From NCBI GenBank assembly GCA_964019415.1, contig OZ025868.1, positions 933,501 through 997,500 of the forward strand: a DNA stretch of 64,000 bases. The letters are read 5' to 3'. This document shows positions 1 through 9,852 of the stretch, piece by piece. The notes beneath the pieces were generated by a model that worked only from the letters and a program-made list of their open reading frames with translations, ran no database searches and was not told the origin of the DNA. This stretch comes from Ianthella basta. Its lineage: Eukaryota; Porifera; Demospongiae; Verongiida; Ianthellidae. The translations under genes and the position numbers were made by a program. The stretch's first letter is position 1. Every line of letters begins with the position of its first letter.

Positions 1-414
1 CTTCCACCTCCTTGTGGATCGAACAAAGGATGGCAACACACACGATTGTTTCTCACTGATAACAGCCATGGTGTCTCCAGTGATAACACTGACTGTTGTG
101 TGTGAGTCACATGCTCCTTACCTTTGTCACTTTACCACACAGTCTTGTACTTTATGCTGCATGTGTTTGCTCAGTACAGTGTAATGACATCATAAAACAA
201 TGGAGTGAATGTTTTGAGTGCAGAACCTTGACTACTACTTGAAGCAGAATTGTCAAACTATGCAGTACTTGCTTACTAGCTATACCTGTCTGTTTGCAAC
301 TCCTGAAAAGTTGCTACTGTGCTCCCCTTTGGTGCATGAAGTAAACTGGACTAACACTCACTTGTAAGATACATTGGATCTGCTGACATGACGAGTCTTA
401 TCACTCTACTTTAG

Positions 415-683
415 ATCCCCCTCAGTTCTCTCCAGCCACTGCCACTCGAACACCAACAGAAGGAGAACAGCACTTTTTTTTTCCTTTGATGCCAACCCAC
501 CTACTACAAATGACAACATCACATTGACCAAGAATGGTGTGACTGTCACTGACACAAGGTTCATTGTCAATGCTACTAGTTTGACTATTGCTGATATCAC
601 TCGTGATGACAGTGGAGTGTACCAGATTATAGCAAGCAATGTTGCAGGACCCAGCAACTTCACTCTGAATATGAATGTGTACT
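415..683 (+). pseudogene. Ig2 exon of copy A, frameshifted
   Basis: Homologous to the copy B exon 21911-22177. It has an AG acceptor at 413-414 and a GTGAGT donor at 684. It is 269 bases where the intact exon is 267 plus or minus codons, and the reading frame changes by one base inside the T9 run at 474-482. Downstream the frame reads ITLTKNGVTVTDTRF and DDSGVYQIIASNVAG, a typical Ig F-strand and G-strand region. Like its homologues it lacks the usual Ig cysteine pair. A homopolymer error in the assembly could mimic this single lesion. Confidence 0.75.
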
Positions 684-1330
684 GTGAGTGTTTCGGTACA
701 CCAAAAGCGGGTACAGCGTTTGTCTGGTTACACATAGCAAAACTGCAGTGGTTCAGGACATTTCAGCCAAGTAGGGCTTCATCAACTCAATAACCGTCCA
801 GCTTATAAGTTATACCACTGATCAGTGATGGTATGGGCACACGATGATTAGATGGTATACACTGTTGTGTCAGATAGACTTTCTTTGTGGCAGTATTGTG
901 TGGCACATTATGACTGACGTGTGTACAAATGTAAAGTACCAAAAGTTAACACACTCCATGAATGTGAAGATTTAACCAATCAATCAATCAATCAATCACC
1001 ACAGCTTATCTCCTATGCAGGAGGTCGCCGCTATCTTTACAGTATTGTCATAGTTCAGTGTAACATCTACGTATGCATAGTCTATAGTCAATATGTAGTA
1101 TTATTCAAATCTGTAGCTAGAAACTGTCAATCCATTTCTTTCTAGGTCTTCCTCTTGGCCTTTTCCCTGCAATTTCCTCAGTGTACACCTTCTTCACTAA
1201 TCTGTTGTCTTCCATCTGCTCCAGCTTCTCCTTCCATGCTCTTTGTTTCCTGAAGTGAGGGCTTCTCAGCTGGCTCAGGCATCAGAAAGGGTTGGTTCTC
1301 TAATACCAGCTTCACAACAGGGTTGAAAAC

Positions 1331-1376
1331 CTTGCCGACGTTTCGACCAGATGCTCTGGTCTTCTTCAGGGCGAAG
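1331..1376 (-). ncRNA. Hammerhead-like ribozyme motif in Penelope pseudo-LTR (P1)
   Basis: Minus-strand reading gives CTGAAGA, a perfect 7-bp helix (GACCAGA/TCTGGTC, loop GCA), then GAAAC and GTC, followed by a stem I formed by GGC/GCC and AAG/CTT with one bulged C. Penelope-like elements are known to carry type I hammerheads in their terminal repeats. There is one extra A between the CTGAAGA box and helix II, so cleavage activity is uncertain. Confidence 0.6.
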
Positions 1377-1421
1377 ATAGGCTAGCGCGAGCACGGATCA
1401 TATTTATAGCCTAGCATCTCA

Positions 1422-2912
1422 TCATGCGCTGTCACCGGAAGCCACATCAAGGGGTGTCACCGGAAGTTGCGGGATTGCCTTCCTCAAGGCGGCCATCCAA
1501 CATCCAGGCAGCTCCAGCCCACCATCCCTGTTGAGGGAGGGGTGGTTCAGCCTGATGTGGATTGCCTCCTTGAGCATCAGTTCTTTGGAGGTCCTGGCTT
1601 GGTCGATCACTGTTGTCTCCTCCCATTTGATTGGATGGTGGTTCTCCCACGCATGTTCTGCAAGGGCTGACTTCTCCAGTGTCCCCTTCTGACAGGCATC
1701 CTGGTGCTCTTTCATTCTTGTCTCGAGCCTCCTCAGTGTCTCCCCAATGTAGATCTCGCCACAGCTGCATGGGACTTGATACACCACCTTGGACTTCTTC
1801 TCCAGCGCCAGTGTGTCCTTCACCTTGGTTAGCATGGAACGTAGAGACAGTCCAGACTTGAAGACAACCTTCATGCCGAACTTCCTACAGACCCGTCTGA
1901 TGTCCTCACTGACTCCTTCCGTGTAGGGAAGCATCACCAGTGGAGGTCTGCGTCCCTCCTCCGGCAGCGGCTCCTCAGTGGTCTCCACATCTCGCCTGGA
2001 AGGAATGGATGAGGAGCGGATGAAGTTACTGGGGTAACCATTCTGTCTCAGCACCTCGGTGAGGTGACACTCTTCCTTCTGTAAGTCCTCCTGCCTGGTG
2101 GTGATGCTCCTTGCTCTGTCGTACAGACATCTGACCAGCCCTCTTTTGACGTGAGATGGATGGTGGGACCGGAAGTCCAGGTACCGGTCCGTGTGTGTGG
2201 GCTTCCTGTAGACAGTGACATCCAAGTTGCCATCATCTTTCCTCTGGAGCAGGGCGTCAAGAAAGGGGAGGCTCCCTTCCTTCTCCACTTCCACAGTGAA
2301 CTTGATGGATGGCCGCACACTGTTGAGGTGGCTCAGGAGTCCTTCCATTGTGCCCTTCTTCACGATGCAGCAGGTGTCATCCACGTACCTCTTCCAGAGT
2401 CGGGGCTTGGTTGGGGCGGACCTGAGTGCCAGTTCTTCGAAGAACTCCATGTACAGGTTCGCCACCACTGCTGAGACAGGGGAACCCATTGCTGCGCCTT
2501 CCCATTGCTCATAGAACTCTCCTCCGTAGCAGAAATAGGTGGACTTCAAGCACGTCTCAAGCAGTTCTGCAACCCTGTCAGGAGAGAGAGTGGTCATGTT
2601 CACCAGCGTTTCATCCCTTCGCAGTCTGTCACGAATGACCTGAACTGCCTCGTCGATGGGCACGTTGGTGAACAGGGAGTATACGTCAAAGCTGACCAGC
2701 ATCTCGTCCTCCTCAACCCTCAGGTCTGACATCACCTCCACAAAATGCTTGGAGTTCTTCACATGTGAGTCCGTCTTGCCTGCCAAGGGAGAGATGAGAG
2801 AGGCGATGTGTTTGGAGAGTTGGTAAGAAGGGGCCCCAATGCATGAGACAATGGGTCTGAGAGGAACTTCTGCCTTGTGGATCTTCGGGAGGCCGTAGAT
2901 CCTGGGAGGTAG
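1422..2912 (-). pseudogene. Penelope-like reverse transcriptase/GIY-YIG, 5'-truncated copy P1
   Basis: Minus-strand coding sequence reading from RIYGLPKIHKAEVP at the junction near 2912 to a stop at 1422. It includes SFDVYSLFTNVP (RT motif A with its Asp), AAMGSPVSAVVANLYME (motif B), the catalytic KRYVDDTCC (YVDD) and FLDALL. The C-terminal GIY-YIG endonuclease reads VYQVPCSCGEIYIGETLRR, then RMKEHQDACQKG and SALAEHAWENHHPI. This RT plus GIY-YIG order defines canonical Penelope-like elements. The first ~340 residues are missing because the copy is truncated at the head-to-head junction. No internal stop was seen, so the copy is probably young. Confidence 0.85.
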
Positions 2913-2923
2913 CGCTAGCCTAT

Positions 2924-2969
2924 CTTCGCCCTGAAGAAGACCAGAGCATCTGGTCGAAACGTCGGCAAG
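2924..2969 (+). ncRNA. Hammerhead-like ribozyme motif (P2, 5' pseudo-LTR)
   Basis: CTGAAGA at 2931-2937; helix II 2939-2945 with 2949-2955; GAAAC 2956-2960; predicted cleavage after C2963 in GTC. Stem III would be only ACGT, which is self-complementary, so pairing between two molecules is possible. Stem I pairs 2924-2926 and 2928-2930 with 2967-2969 and 2964-2966. Confidence 0.62.
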
Positions 2970-4369
2970 GTTTTCAACCCTGTTGTGAAGCTGGTATTAG
3001 AGAACCAACCCTTTCTGATGCCTGAGCCAGCTGAGAAGCCCTCACTTCATTCATACCTACGTGAACGCTACGGAAGTAGCACCCAGAAGCTAGTGCGAGA
3101 GCACGAGAGGAGCCTACACAGAAGAGCGCGCTGTGGCAACCACCACATCTTCAACATGAGGTGCCGTGACGAAGGAGTAATCCCGTCAAGCCTTAGGATC
3201 AAGCCACCCGTGAAGACCAGAGAAGGTTACAGGATCGCGGAGCGAGCAGGCAGGGCCTTCCTGTCGGCTCTCATACGCGAGACCTACCGGAGCAGGTGTG
3301 AACTTAGCTCAAAGATTCGTGCCCTTCAATCCCAACTGCAGTCTGAACTCCTGATGGAAGACTACCAGAAGGTGACCAGGCTCAGCTACGCAGCAGCCGA
3401 GGACACCCATGCCAAGGCCAAGTTGAACCAGACTAAAAAACTGGAGAAGCTCATGGACAGGCGGGACAAACATCGCGGACTGCGCCCCCAGGGGCTGGAA
3501 AGGTGGGTGGTCAACCTAACGGATCGTTCACTTTCCAAACCACAGGAGGACGTACTGAAGCTGGGACTGAACTTTGCACCAGCTCCAACCAAGCTTCCAG
3601 TGGTAGACACCATAGCTGCAGTAGAGGAAGGAGCAAGGCAGCTGAGTGAAGAAGATGCTGAGGATCTCCGGGGAAGGGTATGTGGGATCCTTAGGCATGC
3701 CAAGCCTCCGAAGGACAACCTGACCAAGGAGCAGAGGAAGGCCCTGAAGGAGCTAAGAAGCCTGGAGGATGAAGTGATCCTGCCGGCTGACAAGGGTAAC
3801 GCCACAGTGATGATAACGAGAGAGGACTACGACAGGAAGATGAGAGGGATGTTGGATACAGCCACCTACAAACGACTGAAGAAGGACCCTACTGCTACCC
3901 AGGAGGGAAGGCTGAGTCGAAGACTGAAGGGGCTGGAGAAGGATGGAGAGATCACAGGGCATCTATACCACCAGCTCAGGCCATCCGGCAGCCAACCTCC
4001 CAGGATCTACGGCCTCCCGAAGATCCACAAGGCAGAAGTTCCTCTCAGACCCATTGTCTCATGCATTAGAGCCCCTTCTTACCAACTCTCCAAACACATC
4101 GCCTCTCTCATCTCTCCCTTGGCAGGCAAGACGGACTCACATGTGAAGAACTCCAAGCATTTTGTGGAGGTGATGTCAGACCTGAGGGTTGAGGAGGACG
4201 AGATGCTGGTCAGCTTTGACGTATACTCCCTGTTCACCAACGTGCCCATCGACGAGGCAGTTCAGGTCATTCGTGACAGACTGCGAAGGGATGAAACGCT
4301 GGTGAACATGACCACTCTCTCTCCTGACAGGGTTGCAGAACTGCTTGAGACGTGCTTGAAGTCCACCTA

Positions 4370-5118
4370 CCGTATTCGCTCTATTAGACGCCGCGGCTAC
4401 TATTTATTTCGCTAGGCAATTTGGTGCGGCCTCTATTGGAGAGTGGCTACTAATAGAGAGCGGCGTTTATTAAACTCTGTGGGCCGTCGGTGACTCGGTC
4501 GGTGAAGTCTTTTGTGAAGTAGGGGCTTTGAAAAAAAGCCCTACCTCAACCGGTCCCAAGACTTACACAGCCGCTGGGAATGTACGTGCTCCCAGCAAAG
4601 CGTTGTGCCTCCAGTGGGTGAAGGAGTGCTGGGAGGCACTTCCAACAGAGACCGTAAAGAAGTCCTTCCGCGCGTGTGGGATTTCCGTGCACACAGACGG
4701 CACGGAAGACGGAGAAATCCACTGTCTTAAAGAAGGCGAAGTGGCTGCAGACGCCAGGAAGACATTTGGAAGAGACACTGCCGCGCTTGCCACTGCAACA
4801 GATTCGCTCGAGGAATCAGACCCCTTCGCCGATGTTGAAGAGGACGAAGAAGAGTTGGAGGAGAACGAACTTGTTCTAGAAGACTGCTAATTCATTATAC
4901 TATGCTTTCTACAATCCTTAAAATGTAGCTACTGTATACTTTTTGCTTGTATTGCTATCTCTGCTATTGCCGTCGAGCGACCCCAAGGTTGTCTACTCGA
5001 ATACTAGCCGCGGCTACTAATAGAGAGCGGCTACTATTTCTTTCAGCACATCCGAAGGTGCGGCTACTATTAGAGAGCGGCGACTAATAGAGAGCGGCGT
5101 TTAATAGAGCAAATACGG
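4370..5118 (+). mobile_element. Pogo-like DNA transposon remnant 1, 749 bp, inside P2
   Basis: Flanked by TA at 4368-4369 and 5119-5120. The 25-bp terminal inverted repeats start CCGTATTCGCTCTATTAGAC on the left and match the right end with two differences. TA duplication plus a Tigger/pogo-type transposase tail supports the pogo group of the Tc1-mariner superfamily. Subterminal copies of CTACTAATAGAGAGCGG occur repeatedly near both ends and are likely transposase-binding iterons. Most of the transposase (DNA-binding and DDE parts) is missing, so it must be mobilised in trans. Confidence 0.85.
4528..4890 (+). pseudogene. C-terminal remnant of pogo-like transposase
   Basis: Open frame of about 120 codons without a natural ATG. 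It reads LCLQWVKECWEALPTETVKK, then SFRACGISVHTDGTEDGEIH and an acidic tail rich in Glu and Asp. This pattern (W...aW..v..e.i..SF..CGI...dG.ED) is the C-terminal region following the DDE domain in Tigger/pogo transposases. The catalytic triad and the helix-turn-helix domain are absent. A nearly identical frame is at 47427-47714 in the second copy. Confidence 0.75.
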
Positions 5119-6279
5119 TATTTCTGCTACGGAGGAGAGTTCTATGAGCAACGGGAAGGCGCAGCAATGGGTTCCCCTGTCTCAGCAGTGGTGGCGAACC
5201 TGTACATGGAGTTCTTCGAAGAACTGGCACTCAGGTCCGCCCCAACCAAGCCCCGACTCTGGAAGAGGTACGTGGATGACACCTGCTGCATCGTGAAGAA
5301 GGGCACAATGGAAGGACTCCTGAGCCACCTCAACAGTGTGCGGCCATCCATCAAGTTCACTGTGGAAGTGGAGAAGGAAGGGAGCCTCCCCTTTCTTGAC
5401 GCCCTGCTCCAGAGGAAAGATGATGGCAACTTGGATGTCACTGTCTACAGGAAGCCCACACACACGGACCGGTACCTGGACTTCCGGTCCCACCATCCAT
5501 CTCACGTCAAAAGAGGGCTGGTCAGATGTCTGTACGACAGAGCAAGGAGCATCACCACCAGGCAGGAGGACTTACAGAAGGAAGAGTGTCACCTCACCGA
5601 GGTGCTGAGACAGAATGGTTACCCCAGTAACTTCATCCGCTCCTCATCCATTCCTTCCAGGCGAGATGTGGAGACCACTGAGGAGCCGCTGCCGGAGGAG
5701 GGACGCAGACCTCCACTGGTGATGCTTCCCTACACGGAAGGAGTCAGTGAGGACATCAGACGGGTCTGTAGGAAGTTCGGCATGAAGGTTGTCTTCAAAT
5801 CTGGACTGTCTCTACGTTCCATGCTAACCAAGGTGAAGGACACACTGGCGCTGGAGAAGAAGTCCAAGGTGGTGTATCAAGTCCCATGCAGCTGTGGCGA
5901 GATCTACATTGGGGAGACACTGAGGAGGCTCGAGACAAGAATGAAAGAGCACCAGGATGCCTGTCAGAAGGGGACACTGGAGAAGTCAGCCCTTGCAGAA
6001 CATGCGTGGGAGAACCACCATCCAATCAAATGGGAGGAGACAACAGTGATCGACCAAGCCAGGACCTCCAAAGAACTGATGCTCAAGGAGGCAATCCACA
6101 TCAGGCTGAACCACCCCTCCCTCAACAGGGATGGTGGGCTGGAGCTGCCTGGATGTTGGATGGCCGCCTTGAGGAAGGCAATCCCGCAACTTCCGGTGAC
6201 ACCCCTTGATGTGGCTTCCGGTGACAGCGCATGATGAGATGCTAGGCTATAAATATGATCCGTGCTCGCGCTAGCCTAT

Positions 6280-6325
6280 CTTCGCCCTGAAGAAGACCAG
6301 AGCATCTGGTCGAAACGTCGGCAAG
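6280..6325 (+). ncRNA. Hammerhead-like ribozyme motif (P2, 3' pseudo-LTR)
   Basis: Identical core to the copy at 2924-2969; predicted cleavage after C6319. Its presence in both direct pseudo-LTR copies of P2 would allow release of unit-length RNA from a tandem transcript. Confidence 0.62.
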
Positions 6326-6381
6326 GTTTTCAACCCTGTTGTGAAGCTGGTATTAGAGAACCAACCCTTTCTTTGTTTCCT

Positions 6382-7998
6382 TTTTACTTTCTCCATCACC
6401 TCCTCTTGTCCAACTGCCTCTCTCACATCTGCATTTCTTACTCGGTCCATCCTTGTCACTCCTTCGACTCTTCTCAGGTAAGCCATCTCTGTTGCCCCTA
6501 GTCTGCTCTCATGTCTCTTCATCACTGTCCATGTCTCACTGCCATACAGCATGGTTGGTAGCACTATCGCATTGTACACTCTCATCTTCGTAGCTTTCTT
6601 CAACTCCTTCCTTTCCAACACCTCCTTCCGCATTGCTCCTATCACTCTGGCTGCTGCTCCCACTCTCTGTTCAATTTCCTCTTGACATGTCCCATCTGCA
6701 CTCAGGATAGCTCCTAGGTATTTCATATTCTGCACTTGTTCTATCTCTTCCCCATCCACACACACTTTGCATTCTTCTCCTTTGCTACTAACCATCATCA
6801 CTTTAGTCTTGCCCCAATGTATCTTCATTCCCCAGTTACTCATTGCCTTCTTCAACTCCCTCAAATTTGCCTCCATGTCCTCCTTCCTCTCTGTTAGTAG
6901 CATCACGTCATCTGCAAATAGCACTACACCCACTTCAGTAGTTGACATCTTCACACCTCCAACAAAATTCTCCATTCCTTCCCTCACTATCTTATCCATG
7001 AAGACATTAAACAGCCATGGTGACATGACACAGCCCTGCCTCACTCCTTGTGTTATTGGGAACCAGCTTGACAATTCATCCTTTACTCTGACACACCCTT
7101 CACTCTTCTTGTACAATGATCTAATGGCCCTCAGCAGTCTTCCCTTCACACCATATTCCTCTAGCACTTTCCATAACTTATCTCTACCCACCCTGTCATA
7201 CGCCTATTCCAAATCCACACATGCCACCACCATCTTCTTGTTCTTCTCTATCATCTTCTCGCTCAATTATCTTATGGTAAAGAGCTGATCCGTGCAACTC
7301 CTGCCCTTTCTAAAGCCCCCCTGAGCCTCAAGTACCTTGCTCTCTGTCACGCTTCTTATCCTTTCATCCAGTATCCTCGCATAGGTCTTGCTTGGGATAC
7401 TCAGCAGGCTTATGCCACGGTAGTTCTCACACTTTACTTTGCTTCCTTTCTTATGTACTGGCATGATTACAGCTCGTCGCCAGTCTTCTGGTACTTGTCC
7501 ATTCTCCCATGCAAGGCTCATTATCCTATGTAACCACTTCACCACTACAGTCCTTCCAGCTTTCAACATCTCTGCACTAATTCCACATATACCTGGTGAC
7601 TTTCCGTTTTTCAGCTTCGATATGGCCACTTCTACTTCCTCAACTGCAATTGGTGCCCTCTCTTCTTCATCAAGTTGCACCTCCCTATCTACTTGGTTAC
7701 CATTCTGGCCTTGGGCATCTTCTTGCAGTAAGTCACTAAAATAAGCCTTCCATCGGTTATGAACTCCCGCATCATCTACTATCAACTGGCCACTCTCATC
7801 ACATATTTTCCCAGCTACATCTGCTTTATTTTCATTACACATGCAGACCCTACTCCAAAACCTTTTCTGATTCTTTTGAAAGTCATCCTCTAGTGATCTG
7901 CCAAGCTCAATCCACTCCTCATTTCTTGCTTGTCTCACCACTCTTTTTTTGCCTCTTGATACCTCTCCTTTGCCTCTGATGTCTGTTGCTGCAGCCAC
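6382..7998 (-). pseudogene. LINE 1 reverse transcriptase with two nonsense codons
   Basis: Continuation of LINE 1 after the endonuclease. Reverse transcriptase motifs: KLKNGKSPGICGISAEML (fingers), FRKGRSCTDQLF, an AYDRVGRDKLW block, TQGVRQGCVMSPWLFN and catalytic FADD (VVLFADDVML). Stops interrupt it at 7267-7269 (TAA) and 7204-7206 (TAG, in the DLE-AYDRVG block where Lys is expected). The C-terminal thumb region includes NMKYLGAILSADG and VLPTMLYGSETW. At 6382 the frame is cut by the Penelope-like insertion and resumes at 1251, reading RAWKEKLEQMEDN and ending in a GRPRKRW-like basic motif. The join KVKRKQRAWK across the insertion is clean. Confidence 0.8.
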
Positions 7999-9095
7999 TT
8001 CAAGTAAGCCACCTTCTTATTCTTTATTGCCTGCTTCACCTCCTCATTCCACCATCTAGTTCTTTTCTGAGCATTTCTGTACTGTTTTGTTCCACACACC
8101 TCAGCTGCAGTTTCCATTACATTCTTCTTAAACTCTCCCCAGACTTCCTCTACATTGCTGCCCTCCCAGTATCTTGCCCTATCCAATCTCCTTTCTAACT
8201 TCATCCTGAATCTCCATTGTGCTTCCTTCTCTTTGAGCTTCCATCTGTTTAAGTGCAGCCTTCTGTGATCACTTCGCCTTACCTCCTGCCTTATGTGAGG
8301 CCTCCTTGTCAACTTCAGCAGCACTAAATAATGATCACTACCGATTTCTGCCCCTCTCACAACCTTGGTATCCTTAACCCTTCTCCTGTCTTCTCTTCTT
8401 ACTAGGAAGTAATCCAGAATTGATTTTAGCCCTCTACCTCTGCATTCCCATGTAAATTGATGTATTTCTTTGTGTTGGTACCATGTGTTAGAGATAATCA
8501 ACCCATTTGTAGCACAGAACTCAAGTAACCTCTTTCCATTATCATTACATGTCTCTTCACCACACCCTCCAATCACCTCTCTCCATTCTCCTCTTTTATT
8601 CCCCACTCTAGCATTGAAATCTCCCAGTATTAGTATTTTATCTTTTCTTTGTAGGCCCGACACTGTCTCCTGCAGGGTATCAAAAAACTCTTCCTTATCT
8701 TCAACAGAACAGTTTTCTGTTGGGGCATACACTTGGACAAAGCACACCCATTCCTCCCTTATCTTCAGCCTCACTAGCACCAATCTCTCATTGATACACT
8801 TCCACTCCTTAATGCACATCGCCAATTCTTCCACCATGTAAATTGCTACACCAGCCTTAGCTCTTCCCTGCTGCACACCAGAGTACACACAAGTCATACC
8901 ATCTACTGTTTTCATTCCATTTCCTCTCATCTTCCCTTCACTTACTCCTAACACATCCAATCTGTACTTCTTCATTTCTTCAATCAGCTCAATCTCTTTC
9001 CCTGTCAAAGATCTCACATTCCAGGTTCCAAATCTGTAACAGTCATTGTTATTCCCTAACTTAGGATCACCCTGCTTGTTCTTTTTTGGCTCCAT
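7935..9095 (-). CDS. LINE 1 endonuclease (APE-type) region
   Basis: Starts with ATG at 9095 and encodes an N-terminal exonuclease-endonuclease-phosphatase domain that would nick target DNA to prime reverse transcription. Visible motifs in order: GTWNVRSL (about residues 23-30), the Asn/Glu metal-binding region ending GVSEGKMRG, VQVYAPTE, LGDFNARVG and the catalytic SDHYLVL near residue 255. A positively charged linker follows (RRTRWWNEEVKQAIKNKK region). It runs out of frame with the reverse-transcriptase segment near 7935-7998, where a T run interrupts the frame. Clade is inferred from motif style and tail; RTE is favoured. Confidence 0.8.
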   Translation of the reverse strand: MEPKKNKQGDPKLGNNNDCYRFGTWNVRSLTGKEIELIEEMKKYRLDVLGVSEGKMRGNGMKTVDGMTCVYSGVQQGRAKAGVAIYMVEELAMCIKEWKCINERLVLVRLKIREEWVCFVQVYAPTENCSVEDKEEFFDTLQETVSGLQRKDKILILGDFNARVGNKRGEWREVIGGCGEETCNDNGKRLLEFCATNGLIISNTWYQHKEIHQFTWECRGRGLKSILDYFLVRREDRRRVKDTKVVRGAEIGSDHYLVLLKLTRRPHIRQEVRRSDHRRLHLNRWKLKEKEAQWRFRMKLERRLDRARYWEGSNVEEVWGEFKKNVMETAAEVCGTKQYRNAQKRTRWWNEEVKQAIKNKKVAYLKWLQQQTSEAKERYQEAKKEW

Positions 9096-9738
9096 AACGC
9101 TGGCAGGCTGTCAATCCAGACAATTTTTACCTAGCACAGCTGGGATCCTCCATTTTGTTTTTGACAGCAGATTTAACCATCAAACATTATTTCATAAACC
9201 CTATGCAATCCATGTAGATTTCACATGTGACTCCTTATGCGCTCAAGGTGTTGATGACTGGAGGCTCTCACACCATTACACTAATTGTCTTGCTATTTCT
9301 ACACTGTTAGGACCATTCCTGATTCTCCGCAAGTAAAAAAAAGTGGTGACCCACAAATATTGTCTCTATTATAAGGTTACATTTGCGTAACGTGGAGTCT
9401 GTAATGTCATAAGTCTGTTATTTATTGCACCACCATGCACTACAGACCCTCCAGAGTTCCCTGTCCCAAGTCAGAATGTGACAAGAAATGCTGCACAAAA
9501 TGAGTTTTATACATTTGACTGCACTCCCAGTGGTGGCAACCCAGCAGTGTACAGTTACACATTCTGAAAGGGAAGTGTTGTAACAGAAGGAGTGAGTGGA
9601 TCAATGGATCAACCCAGTTGTGAGGGGTGATGAAGGGATGTACACTTGTGAAGCAAGCAACACTGTTGGCATGGCAACAGTCACTTGGAATCTTTATGTA
9701 GTAGGTGAGTTTGTATACGAAATGGTTTTATGTAATAG

Positions 9739-9852
9739 TTAAATGCCGCCCAAGAGGCGTCTGCTGAATTTAGAGCATGAAGCTCGAAGGCATGAAGCAC
9801 CCAAGTGCTGAGTGGTCTAAATCTTTGCAGACACCGATTGGGCGGAATTTAA
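9739..9852. repeat. Small imperfect hairpin repeat in copy A intron
   Basis: Ends TTAAATGCCGCCCAA and TTGGGCGGAATTTAA are inverted repeats, and pairing continues inward (AGGCGTCTGC with GCAGACACCG, AATTTAGA with TCTAAAT). It lies at the left edge of about 520 bp (9735-10260) that is absent from the equivalent intron of copy B (after 42637), so it belongs to an insertion. The remaining insertion shows no coding sequence. Confidence 0.6.

Larger units (their letters stand above)
3018..6234 (+). pseudogene. Penelope-like reverse transcriptase/GIY-YIG, copy P2, split by pogo element
   Basis: Plus-strand coding sequence in two parts, 3018-4369 and 5121-6234. Excising the pogo element and one TA leaves 2466 nt, an open frame of 821 aa plus stop. 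ATG 3018 (MPEPAEKPSLHSYLRE) is the first in-frame ATG after the pseudo-LTR; a longer frame opens upstream at a GTG. An N-terminal basic and coiled-coil-rich region precedes LPADKGNATVMI and LPKIHKAEVPLRPIVS (RT fingers). Motif A SFDVYSLFTNVP lies just before the break; after it come AMGSPVS, YVDD and the GIY-YIG domain. It would have copied its RNA and cut the target. The pogo insertion truncates it after LETCLKSTY. Confidence 0.88.
1252..6369. mobile_element. Penelope-like element, inverted head-to-head pair, with nested pogo element
   Basis: One insertion into LINE 1 made of a 5'-truncated minus copy (about 1252-2915) joined head to head with a plus copy (2916-6369). The target-site duplication TCTTTGTTTCCT is exact at 1240-1251 and 6370-6381 and restores the LINE reading frame when removed. 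The plus copy has two direct copies of a pseudo-LTR segment (about 2916-3017 and 6270-6369). The minus copy carries the same segment plus about 35 extra bases. The plus copy is itself interrupted by the pogo-like element at 4370-5118. Confidence 0.88.
979..9168 (-). mobile_element. RTE-like non-LTR retrotransposon (LINE 1), split by a nested insertion
   Basis: Minus-strand LINE in the copy A Ig2-Ig3 intron. Target-site duplication AGATTTAACCA is at 968-978 and 9169-9179. The corresponding intron of copy B (around 22670-22700) is an empty site, with flanking sequence continuing without the LINE. Order on the minus strand: 5' leader, apurinic endonuclease, reverse transcriptase, then a short TGAT-repeat 3' tail at about 979-997, the type of tail seen in RTE elements. 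Without the Penelope-like block at 1252-6369 the element is about 3.06 kb. Coding sequence is disrupted by stops and a frameshift, so this copy is dead. Confidence 0.85.

Noticed and set aside
2151-2514. Plus-strand frames inside copy P1 (and equivalents at 5142-5505 and 54310-54673)
   Set aside because: Antisense shadows of the conserved Penelope reverse transcriptase; they recur only because the element recurs.
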